Assembly: GCF_900103585.1 (NCBI RefSeq)
Contig: NZ_FNHV01000014.1
Coordinates: 62,001 to 126,000, forward strand
Direction: 5' to 3'
Length of the DNA: 64,000 bases
DNA from: Streptomyces sp. cf386
Lineage (GTDB): Bacteria; Actinomycetota; Actinomycetes; Streptomycetales; Streptomycetaceae
Of the stretch, positions 8,516 to 17,926 are shown piece by piece (positions within the stretch are counted from its first letter, which is position 1; every line of letters begins with the position of its first letter). Below the pieces are notes generated by a model. It made no database searches and was not told where the DNA came from. It worked only from the letters and a program-made list of their open reading frames with translations. The position numbers and the translations under genes were made by a program.

Positions 8516-8782
8516 TCAGCCCTTGAGGGAAGCGACCTTCGAAGCAAGCGCCGACTTCTTGTTGGCGGCCTGGTTCTTGTGGATGACGCCCTTCGCGACG
8601 GCCTTGTCGAGCTGACGCGCGGCAGCGCGCTGGTACTCGGTGGCCTTCTCGGTGTCACCCGCGGCAGCGGCCTCACGGGCCTTGCGGATCGCGGTCTTCA
8701 GGGAGGACTTGACGGCCTTGTTGCGCAGCCGAGCCTTCTCGTTGGTCTTGATCCGCTTGATCTGGGACTTGATGTTCGCCAC
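8516..8782 (-). CDS. rpsT: 30S ribosomal protein S20
   Basis: The 88-aa protein MANIKSQIKRIKTNEKAR is an unmistakable S20, a 16S rRNA-binding protein of the small subunit that stabilises helix 44 and the 5' domain. It is Lys/Arg/Ala-rich and all-helical, and has the normal length. Monocistronic on the minus strand, it diverges from lepA with about 230 bases between start codons that must hold both promoters. Position next to holA and lepA is the usual actinobacterial arrangement. Confidence 0.98.
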   Translation of the reverse strand: MANIKSQIKRIKTNEKARLRNKAVKSSLKTAIRKAREAAAAGDTEKATEYQRAAARQLDKAVAKGVIHKNQAANKKSALASKVASLKG

Positions 8783-9012
8783 GAATGAGCCTCTTCAACG
8801 TAGAGATGCGTGCGAGCACTGGACGTGCCTTCGCATCACTTTCCTTGTCATGTTCAGTGCCTCGTGCTGAGAGGGCATGAGACACAGCCACCCAGGCTAC
8901 CAGTGGCCCGGCCGACGGCCCAAAACGTCCCCCGGTCGCCGCCCGTGGGACCATGGAACCTACGTATAGATCCGACCCGAGGCATAAGGCGCCTCAAGAG
9001 ACAGGACCCTGC

Positions 9013-10881
9013 GTGCCCGCGACCCCTAACAATGTGCCCGAGCCGAGCCGTACCGACCCGGCTCTGATCCGCAATTTCTGCATCATCGCGCACATCGACC
9101 ACGGCAAGTCCACGCTCGCCGACCGGATGCTTCAGCTGACCGGTGTGGTCGAGCAGCGGCAGATGCGTGCTCAGTACCTCGACCGGATGGACATCGAGCG
9201 CGAGCGCGGCATCACGATCAAGTCCCAGGCGGTGCGGCTGCCGTGGGCTCCCACCCACGAACCCGGCAACACGCACATCCTCAACATGATCGACACCCCG
9301 GGGCACGTCGACTTCACCTACGAGGTCTCGCGGTCGCTCGCGGCCTGTGAGGGCACCGTCCTCCTCGTCGACGCCGCCCAGGGCATCGAGGCGCAGACCC
9401 TCGCCAATCTCTACCTGGCGATGGAGAACGACCTCACGATCATCCCCGTACTGAACAAGATCGACCTGCCGGCCGCGCAGCCCGAGAAGTTCGCCGAGGA
9501 ACTCGCGAACCTCGTCGGCTGCGACCCGAGCGACGTCCTGCGGGTATCCGCGAAGACCGGCCTCGGCGTCGACGCGCTGCTCGACAAGGTGGTCAAGGAG
9601 GTCCCGGCACCGGTCGGCGTCAAGGACGCCCCCGCCCGCGCGATGATCTTCGACTCCGTCTACGACTCCTACCGCGGTGTCGTGACGTACGTCCGTGTCA
9701 TCGACGGCCAGCTCAACAAGCGTGAGCGCATCAAGATGATGTCGACCGGCGCCACGCACGAGCTGCTGGAGATCGGGACGAACTCGCCCGAGATGCTCGG
9801 CGCCGACGGGCTCGGCGTCGGTGAGGTGGGTTACCTCATCACCGGCGTGAAGGACGTCCGCCAGTCCAAGGTCGGTGACACCGTCACCAGCCAGCACAAG
9901 GGGGCCACCGAGGCGCTCGGCGGGTACAAGGACCCGAAGCCGATGGTCTTCTCCGGTCTGTATCCGCTGGACGGCTCCGACTACCCGGAGCTGCGCGAGG
10001 CCCTCGACAAGCTCCAGCTCAACGACGCCGCCCTGGTCTACGAGCCGGAGACCTCCGCCGCGCTCGGCTTCGGCTTCCGCGTCGGCTTCCTCGGTCTGCT
10101 CCACCTGGACGTGATCCGCGAGCGGCTGGAGCGCGAGTTCGGGCTCGACCTGATCGCGACCGCGCCCAACGTGGTCTACCGGGTCGTGATGGAGGACGGC
10201 ACCGAGCACACCGTCACCAACCCGAGCGAGTTCCCCGAGGGCAAGATCAATGAGGTGTACGAGCCCGTCGTACGCGCCACGATCCTCGCGCCGACCGAGT
10301 TCATCGGCTCGATCATGGAGCTGTGCCAGACCCGGCGCGGCACCCTCCTCGGCATGGACTACCTGTCCGAGGACCGGGTCGAGATCCGCTACACGCTGCC
10401 CCTCGCGGAGATCGTCTTCGACTTCTTCGACCAGCTGAAGTCCAAGACCCGCGGGTACGCCTCGCTCGACTACGAGCCCACCGGCGAGCAGACCTCCAGC
10501 CTGGTCAAGGTCGACATCCTGCTGCACGGCGACAAGGTGGACGCCTTCTCCGCGATCACGCACAAGGACGCGGCGTACGCGTACGGTGTGCGGCTCGTCG
10601 CCAAGCTGCGCGAGCTGATCCCCCGGCAGGCCTTCGAGGTACCCATCCAGGCCGCCATCGGCTCCCGGGTGATCGCCCGCGAGACCATCCGTGCCATCCG
10701 CAAGGACGTCCTCGCCAAGTGCTACGGCGGTGACATCTCCCGTAAGCGGAAGCTGCTGGAGAAGCAGAAGGAAGGCAAGAAGCGGATGAAGATGGTGGGT
10801 TCCGTGGAGGTTCCGCAGGAGGCCTTCATCGCCGTTCTGAGCAGTGATGACAGCGCGGGATCGGGCAAGGGCAAGAAATAG
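9013..10881 (+). CDS. lepA: Elongation factor 4 (back-translocating GTPase LepA)
   Basis: The 622-aa protein (GTG 9013) is LepA/EF4, a ribosome-binding GTPase implicated in back-translocation and 30S biogenesis under stress. Visible motifs are G1 AHIDHGKST (about residue 26), the switch region RERGITIKSQ, G3 DTPGHVDF and G4 NKIDLP. The C-terminal LepA-specific domain includes IPRQAFEVPIQAAIG and the basic tail KRKLLEKQKEGKKRMK. The start is chosen because upstream codons have no homology to the family. A strong hairpin follows the stop. Confidence 0.97.
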   Translation: MPATPNNVPEPSRTDPALIRNFCIIAHIDHGKSTLADRMLQLTGVVEQRQMRAQYLDRMDIERERGITIKSQAVRLPWAPTHEPGNTHILNMIDTPGHVDFTYEVSRSLAACEGTVLLVDAAQGIEAQTLANLYLAMENDLTIIPVLNKIDLPAAQPEKFAEELANLVGCDPSDVLRVSAKTGLGVDALLDKVVKEVPAPVGVKDAPARAMIFDSVYDSYRGVVTYVRVIDGQLNKRERIKMMSTGATHELLEIGTNSPEMLGADGLGVGEVGYLITGVKDVRQSKVGDTVTSQHKGATEALGGYKDPKPMVFSGLYPLDGSDYPELREALDKLQLNDAALVYEPETSAALGFGFRVGFLGLLHLDVIRERLEREFGLDLIATAPNVVYRVVMEDGTEHTVTNPSEFPEGKINEVYEPVVRATILAPTEFIGSIMELCQTRRGTLLGMDYLSEDRVEIRYTLPLAEIVFDFFDQLKSKTRGYASLDYEPTGEQTSSLVKVDILLHGDKVDAFSAITHKDAAYAYGVRLVAKLRELIPRQAFEVPIQAAIGSRVIARETIRAIRKDVLAKCYGGDISRKRKLLEKQKEGKKRMKMVGSVEVPQEAFIAVLSSDDSAGSGKGKK

Positions 10882-10903
10882 TCCCGAGGTGTACCGATTC
10901 CAT

Positions 10904-10933
10904 GGGCCCGTCGCGCCGTAGTGTGGCGGGCCC
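10904..10933 (+). terminator. Hairpin downstream of lepA
   Basis: The arms gggcccg (10904-10910) and cgggccc (10927-10933) pair perfectly, with additional inner pairs, 23 bases after the lepA stop. There is no U-tract, which is common for Streptomyces terminators. Confidence 0.6.
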
Positions 10934-10971
10934 TCCGCTTTCCTCTGTAGGAAGTGACAGCCCGCCGCCCC

Positions 10972-11031
10972 TTACGCACCGGCCGGTCGGCATCTACTCT
11001 GATCCCTGCTCGATAGTTACTCGCGAGTTAA
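10972..11031 (+). promoter_or_regulatory. Probable promoter and palindromic operator of the acyl-CoA ligase gene
   Basis: A -35-like ttacgc (10972-10977) and a -10-like tactct (10995-11000) are separated by 17 bases. Just past the expected transcription start lies the perfect 10-bp palindrome actcgcgagt (11019-11028), flanked by gtt and taa. Palindromes of this shape are typical TetR-family operators. The -35 match is modest, so the promoter is inferred mainly from spacing. Confidence 0.45.
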
Positions 11032-11083
11032 ACAACAGCCGCAACCTGAGCCAGCCGCACTGTCGCGGGCCCCGGAGGATGTC

Positions 11084-12958
<1,875 letters not shown>

Positions 12959-13081
12959 CGCCTACGGGGAGGGGTGGCGGGGCTTGTGCGCGACTGCCGG
13001 TCCGTTGTGGCTGGTCGCGCCCACGCGGCGGAGCCGCAAATCGATACAGCCCCGCGCCCCTTCAGGTCGGGACGCGCACCC

Positions 13082-13642
13082 CTAGCCGATGAGCCGGCGT
13101 ATCTCGTGGACCCTCGCGCGTAGGTCCGTCAGGTTCGGGGGTGTGTCGCCGGACAACTGTTCCTCCAGGGTTGCCAGCTGGATGCTCAGCTCCTTGCTGT
13201 GGCCGTGCTCCCGGCTCAGCAAGCGTTCCAACTCCCGGCTCTTTCGGTACAGGTCCAGGAACACCGTCACCTTCGCCCGCAGCACCCACGGATCGAACGG
13301 CTTGGTCAAGTAGTCCGCCGCGCCGGTCGCGTAGCCGCGGAAGGCGTAGCCGGGGTCGTCCTCCGCTCCGGTGAGGAAGATGATCGGGACGTCTTTCGTC
13401 TGGTCGAGCCGTTTGATGTTGGTGGCTGTTTCGAAGCCGTCCATGCCCGGCATGCGGACGTCGAGCAGGACCAGGGCGAAGCGTTGGCGCAGCAGCGCCT
13501 TCATCGCCTCCTCGCCCGAACGCGCGCGGACGAGCGGCTCGTTGAGGGACCCCAGGACGGCCTCCAGCGCGATCAGGTTGTCCTCCATGTCGTCGACCAG
13601 GAGGATGCCGGCACGCTCGTCGGTCGTTGCCTCAGCGCTCAT
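13082..13642 (-). CDS. Response regulator with receiver domain and C-terminal coiled coil, no DNA-binding domain
   Basis: The 186-aa product has one receiver domain (residues about 10-130) with the acidic pair VDD, the phospho-acceptor Asp in LVLLDVRMPGMDGFE (about 60), and the conserved Lys in DYLTKPFD. The C-terminal 50 residues (SRELERLLSREHGHSKELSIQL, no more than a helix) are charged and heptad-like, with no helix-turn-helix. It starts 12 bases after the stop of the poly-HAMP kinase on the same strand, so the two are surely an operon. This domain layout matches the OsaB class of Streptomyces regulators, which act by protein contacts rather than DNA binding. Confidence 0.9.
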   Translation of the reverse strand: MSAEATTDERAGILLVDDMEDNLIALEAVLGSLNEPLVRARSGEEAMKALLRQRFALVLLDVRMPGMDGFETATNIKRLDQTKDVPIIFLTGAEDDPGYAFRGYATGAADYLTKPFDPWVLRAKVTVFLDLYRKSRELERLLSREHGHSKELSIQLATLEEQLSGDTPPNLTDLRARVHEIRRLIG

Positions 13643-13654
13643 GGTGTTGTGGCC

Positions 13655-16600
13655 TCATTCGGTGATGGTCGGCGGGACCTCTTCCTCCTCGGAGGCGCTC
13701 GGTCCCGGTTCTGCGGTGTACTCCGGTGGCGCGGCGTCAGCTCCGCGTTCCGCGCCCTCGGGGTCCAGGAGGTCGCAGACGACGGTCAGCAGCTGATCCA
13801 CGTCCACCGGCTTCGGTACGTAGTCGTGGGCGCCCCGCGCGATGGACTTCTCCCGGTCTCCGGGCATGGCCTTCGCGGTCAGCGCGACGATGGGCAGGTC
13901 GGCCCAGCGTGGGGTGCGGCGGATGGCGGAGATCGTCTCGTAACCGTCCATCTCCGGCATCATGATGTCCATCAGGACGAGTTCGACGTCCGGGTTGCGC
14001 TCCAGTGTCTCGATGCCCTCGCGGCCGTTCTCCGCGTACAGGACCGGCATGCCGACCCGGCCCAGGACGTGGGTGAGCGCGAAGACGTTGCGGATGTCGT
14101 CGTCGACGATCAACACCCTTCGGCCGGGCAGCACGCGGCCCGCCCGCCCCGTCTGCCATGCCTCCAGCTTGACCGGGGTCGGCCAGGTCTCGTCCGCGTC
14201 GTGGGTGGCCGTGAAGGGCTCCGTGGACAACTGCTCCGGCACCGGCAGCAGACGGTCCTCGGGGACCGGGCCGGTGGCCGCGTGACCGGGGCTGACGACC
14301 GGGACGTACAGCGTGAACGTGGAGCCCTCGCCGGGCTCGCTCTCGGCGATGATACGGCCGCCCAGCAGGCCCGCGATCTCCCGGCTGATGGACAGGCCGA
14401 GTCCCGTGCCGCCGTACTTGCGGTTGGTGGTGCCGTCGGCCTGCTGGAACGCCTCGAAGATCACCGGGAGCTTCTCCTGCGCGATGCCGATGCCGGTGTC
14501 GGACACGGCGAACGCGATCACGTCGTCGCCCTCGCGGACGTAGTGGTGCTCGGGGTCCTTCACCCGGTTCACCCGCAGCTCGACCCGGCCGGTCGCGGTG
14601 AACTTGATCGCGTTGGAGAGGAGGTTGCGCAGGATCTGCTGCAGGCGCTGCTCGTCCGAGTACATCTCGCGCGGCACGTCCTCGCCGACCGACACCTCGA
14701 AGGCGAGCCCCCGGTCCAGGGTGAGGGGCCGGAATGTGGCGTGGACGTAGTCGAGGAGTTTGATGAGCGGGAGCTTCTTCGGGCGTACGTCCATCCGGCC
14801 CGCCTCGATCTTCGACAGGTCCAGGATGTCGTTGATCAGTTGCAGGAGGTCGGAGCCGGAGCGGTGGATCGTCGTCGCGAACTGGACTTCCTGGTCGGAG
14901 AGATGGCCGTCGGGGTTGTCCGACAGCAGGCGGGCCAGGATCAGCAGCGAGTTCAGTGGCGTGCGCAGCTCGTGCGACATGTTCGCCAGGAACTCCGACT
15001 TGTACTGCGACGACGTCGCCAGGAGGGCCGCCTTCTCCTCCAGTTCCGCGTTCGAGCGCTGCAACTCCGCCTGCTGCATCTGGAGTTCGTCCGAGCGTTC
15101 CTGGAGCTGCATGGCCAGGCGCTGGGACTCGCCGAGCAGCGACTCCGTACGGGAGTTGGCGATGATCGTGTTGATGGCGACGGCAATGGTGTTCACGAAC
15201 TGGTCGAAGAACGCCAGGTGCACATCGGAGAAGCGCGAGAAGGACGCCAGCTCGATCACGCCGAGGAGCTTGTCCTCGAAGAGGATCGGGATGATGACGA
15301 CGCTGGTGGGGGCCGCCTCGCCGAGCCCACTGTTGATCTTGATGTAGTCCGGCGGGGCCTCCTCGACGAGGATCCGCTTCTTCTCGCTGGCCGCCTGCCG
15401 CACCAGGCCGTGCACCGGGAGACCGCCGGTCTCGATCGTCTTGCCCTGCGCCGAGCCGTACCCGGCGATGAACGCGAGTCCCTTCGCCGGAACGGCGGCC
15501 CGCAGCGAGGCGCCCTCCTCGTCCGGGTCGGCCAGGAAGAACGCGCCGTACTGGGCGTTCACCAGCGGGGTCAGCTCGCGCAGCAGCAGGTCGGCGACCT
15601 CCATCAGGTCGCGGTGGCCCTGCATCAGGGCGGCGAGGCGGGCCAGGTTGGACTCCAGCCAGTCCTTGGCGCGGGTCGTCTCGCGCAGGTTGGCCACCAT
15701 CAGGTTGATGTTGTCCTTCAGCTCGGCGACCTCGCCCCGCGTCTCGACCGTGATCGAGCGGGACATGTCGCCCTGGGCCACGGCGGAGGCTACCTCTGCG
15801 ATCGCGCGGACCTGGGTGGTCAGGTTCGACGCGAGTTCGTTCACGTTCGTCGTCAGGCGCTTCCAGGTGCCGTACACGCCCTCCACCCGTGCCTGGCCGC
15901 CGAGTTGGCCCTCGGAGCCGACCTCGCGGGCCACGCGGGTGACCTCGGAGGAGAAGGAGGACAGGGTGTCGACCATCGTGTTGATGGCGGTCTTCAGCTC
16001 CAGGATCTCGCCGCGCGCGTCCACGTCGATCTTCTTGGACAGGTCGCCGTTGGCGACGGCCGTGGTGACCTGGGCGATGTTCCGCACCTGGGAAGTCAGG
16101 TTGTCGGCCATGTAGTTGACGTTGTCCGTCAGGTCCCGCCAGACCCCGGAGACGCCCAGCACCTGCGCCCGCCCGCCGAGCCGGCCGTCGGTGCCGACCT
16201 CGCGGGCCACGCGGGTGACCTCGTCGGCGAAGGCGCGCAGCTGCTGCACCATCGTGTTGACGGTGTCCTTCAGTTCGAGGATCTCGCCGCGTGCGTCGAC
16301 GGTGATCTTCTTCGACAGGTCGCCGTTGGCCACGGCCGTCGTCACCTGGGCGATGTTGCGGACCTGCGAGGTCAGGTTCAGCGCCATGAAGTTGACGTTG
16401 TCGGTGAGGTCTTTCCATACGCCGCTGACGCCCCGGACCTGGGCCTGACCGCCGAGGTTTCCTTCGGTGCCGACCTCGCGGGCGACGCGGGTGACCTCGT
16501 CGGCGAAGGCGGAGAGCTGGTCCACCATCGTGTTGATGGTCGACTTGAGTTCGAGGATCTCGCCCTTCGCCTCCACCGTGATCTTCTTGCCGAGGTCGCC

Positions 16601-17824
16601 CTGCGCCACGGCCGTGGACACGAGGGCGATGTTGCGGACCTGGGAGGTCAGGTTGTCCGCCATGAAGTTGACGTTGTCGGTGAGGTCTTTCCATACGCCG
16701 CTGACGCCGCGCACCTGGGCCCGGCCGCCGAGGTTTCCTTCGGTGCCGACCTCGCGGGCGACGCGGGTGACCTCGTCGGCGAAGGCGGACAGCTGGTCCA
16801 CCATCGTGTTGATGGTCGACTTCAGTTCGAGGATCTCGCCCTGGGCGTCGACGGTGATCTTCTGGCTCAGGTCGCCGTTGGCGACGGCGGTGGTGACCTG
16901 GGCGATGTTGCGGACCTGGGAGGTCAGGTTCGACGCCATGAAGTTGACGTTGTCGGTGAGGTCCTTCCATACGCCGCTGACGCCGCGCACCTGGGCCCGC
17001 CCGCCCAGCTGCCCTTCCGTGCCGACCTCGCGGGCGACGCGGGTGACCTCGTCGGCGAAGGCGGACAGCTGGTCCACCATCGTGTTGACGGTCAGCTTGA
17101 GTTCGAGCAGCTCGCCGGTCGCCTCGACGGTGACCGTACGGGTCAGGTCGCCGCGGGCCACGGCCGTGGTCACCAGGGCGATGTCGCGCACCTGAGCCGT
17201 CAGCCGGGACGCCATCGTGTTGACCGCCTCGGTCACGTCCCGCCAACTGCCCGACAGACCCGTCACCTTGGCCCGGCCGCCGAGCCGGCCCTCGGTGCCG
17301 ACCTCGCGGGCGACCCGGGTCACCTCACCGGTGAACAGGGAGAGCTGATCGACCATCTTGTTCACGGCCCGGCCCAGGCGGCGCAGGTCACCGCGTAACT
17401 GGCGGCTGCCGTCGTGCAGATCGACGCGCTGGGTGAGGTCACCGCCGGCCACCGCGTCCAGCACGCGCGTCGCGTTCGCCGCCGGGGCCACCAGGGCGTC
17501 GAGCACGTGGTTGACGTCGTTGACGCGGGTCGTCCAGTCGCCCTGGCCCGGGCTCGCCGAGAGCCGCTCGTCGAGCCTGCCGTGCCGTACCAACTCCCGT
17601 TTGACCCGCTGCACTTCGCCGTTGAAGTGCATGCTCCGGTCCATGATCTGGTTGAAGGCCGCCGTCAGTTCGGCCACCACTCCCTCGCCGGTCTCCGGGA
17701 GCCGGCGGAAGTCGCCGTCGCGCGCCGCGGTCATCGCGGCGAGCAGCGGGCGCAGTTCCGATGCTCGAATTTGACCGTCTTTATGTCCGTCTTCGAGCAC
17801 ACGCGTAGCACGGTTCTCACTCAT
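13655..17824 (-). CDS. Soluble poly-HAMP hybrid sensor histidine kinase (OsaA-like)
   Basis: The 1389-aa protein (ATG 17824, MSENRATRVLEDG) has no signal peptide or transmembrane segment. Residues about 90-710 are a chain of 92-residue HAMP repeats: six near-identical units, each with EVTRVAREVG and GDL..KITV motifs, plus a divergent first copy. A GAF domain follows (about 735-890), then a short coiled coil, HisKA with the phospho-acceptor FLANMSHELRTPLN (about 945), a HATPase_c domain with N, G1 (DTGIGI) and G2 (GTGLGLSISREI) boxes, and a C-terminal receiver with LVLMDIMMPEMDGYE. Such HAMP chains are known in fungal group III kinases (Nik1/Os-1) and in Streptomyces OsaA, where they sense osmotic state. 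The gene is followed by its REC-only partner and is divergent from a SpoIIE-type phosphatase. Confidence 0.93.
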   Translation of the reverse strand: MSENRATRVLEDGHKDGQIRASELRPLLAAMTAARDGDFRRLPETGEGVVAELTAAFNQIMDRSMHFNGEVQRVKRELVRHGRLDERLSASPGQGDWTTRVNDVNHVLDALVAPAANATRVLDAVAGGDLTQRVDLHDGSRQLRGDLRRLGRAVNKMVDQLSLFTGEVTRVAREVGTEGRLGGRAKVTGLSGSWRDVTEAVNTMASRLTAQVRDIALVTTAVARGDLTRTVTVEATGELLELKLTVNTMVDQLSAFADEVTRVAREVGTEGQLGGRAQVRGVSGVWKDLTDNVNFMASNLTSQVRNIAQVTTAVANGDLSQKITVDAQGEILELKSTINTMVDQLSAFADEVTRVAREVGTEGNLGGRAQVRGVSGVWKDLTDNVNFMADNLTSQVRNIALVSTAVAQGDLGKKITVEAKGEILELKSTINTMVDQLSAFADEVTRVAREVGTEGNLGGQAQVRGVSGVWKDLTDNVNFMALNLTSQVRNIAQVTTAVANGDLSKKITVDARGEILELKDTVNTMVQQLRAFADEVTRVAREVGTDGRLGGRAQVLGVSGVWRDLTDNVNYMADNLTSQVRNIAQVTTAVANGDLSKKIDVDARGEILELKTAINTMVDTLSSFSSEVTRVAREVGSEGQLGGQARVEGVYGTWKRLTTNVNELASNLTTQVRAIAEVASAVAQGDMSRSITVETRGEVAELKDNINLMVANLRETTRAKDWLESNLARLAALMQGHRDLMEVADLLLRELTPLVNAQYGAFFLADPDEEGASLRAAVPAKGLAFIAGYGSAQGKTIETGGLPVHGLVRQAASEKKRILVEEAPPDYIKINSGLGEAAPTSVVIIPILFEDKLLGVIELASFSRFSDVHLAFFDQFVNTIAVAINTIIANSRTESLLGESQRLAMQLQERSDELQMQQAELQRSNAELEEKAALLATSSQYKSEFLANMSHELRTPLNSLLILARLLSDNPDGHLSDQEVQFATTIHRSGSDLLQLINDILDLSKIEAGRMDVRPKKLPLIKLLDYVHATFRPLTLDRGLAFEVSVGEDVPREMYSDEQRLQQILRNLLSNAIKFTATGRVELRVNRVKDPEHHYVREGDDVIAFAVSDTGIGIAQEKLPVIFEAFQQADGTTNRKYGGTGLGLSISREIAGLLGGRIIAESEPGEGSTFTLYVPVVSPGHAATGPVPEDRLLPVPEQLSTEPFTATHDADETWPTPVKLEAWQTGRAGRVLPGRRVLIVDDDIRNVFALTHVLGRVGMPVLYAENGREGIETLERNPDVELVLMDIMMPEMDGYETISAIRRTPRWADLPIVALTAKAMPGDREKSIARGAHDYVPKPVDVDQLLTVVCDLLDPEGAERGADAAPPEYTAEPGPSASEEEEVPPTITE
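15915..17570 (-). repeat. Six tandem 276-bp repeats encoding HAMP units
   Basis: The same motif (gtgccgacctcgcgggc on the plus strand, g[t/a]gccgacctcg in general) recurs at 15915, 16191, 16467, 16743, 17019 and 17295, exactly 276 bases (92 codons) apart with no indel. Nucleotide identity between the central units is very high, so they are recent duplications or are kept alike by gene conversion. Confidence 0.92.
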
Positions 17825-17926
17825 GGCGGCCCACTTCGGTAACTCGGTGCTTATGGGCGTGGCCAGTCTGTCACTCTGTCGGCGTCGACTGAGGTGTATT
17901 CGTCCGAACCGCTCGGGGAGCTGTCC

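Noticed and set aside
8961..8971. tacgtatagat as -10 box of lepA
   Set aside because: No acceptable -35 is present at 16-19 bases, so it was not listed.
8953..9012. An upstream in-frame ATG for LepA (MEPTYRSDP)
   Set aside because: Those residues do not match LepA N termini; GTG 9013 is nearer the conserved start, and the upstream region is more likely leader sequence.
8854..10563. A 569-codon minus-strand frame opposite lepA
   Set aside because: Antisense shadow of the LepA gene, with composition biased to Asp, Val, Gly and Arg and no family resemblance.
13199..17398. A 1399-codon open frame on the plus strand opposite the poly-HAMP kinase
   Set aside because: It is the mirror of the kinase repeats, has no recognisable domain, and is explained by the absence of stop codons in GC-rich antisense frames.
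15915..17570. Regular repeats that could suggest a CRISPR-like array
   Set aside because: The period is 276 bp with no unique spacers, and the sequence codes for HAMP domains.
17894..17926. GTG 17894 as start of the SpoIIE-type phosphatase
   Set aside because: No ribosome-binding site precedes it, while ATG 17927 has ggggag at a 6-base spacing.
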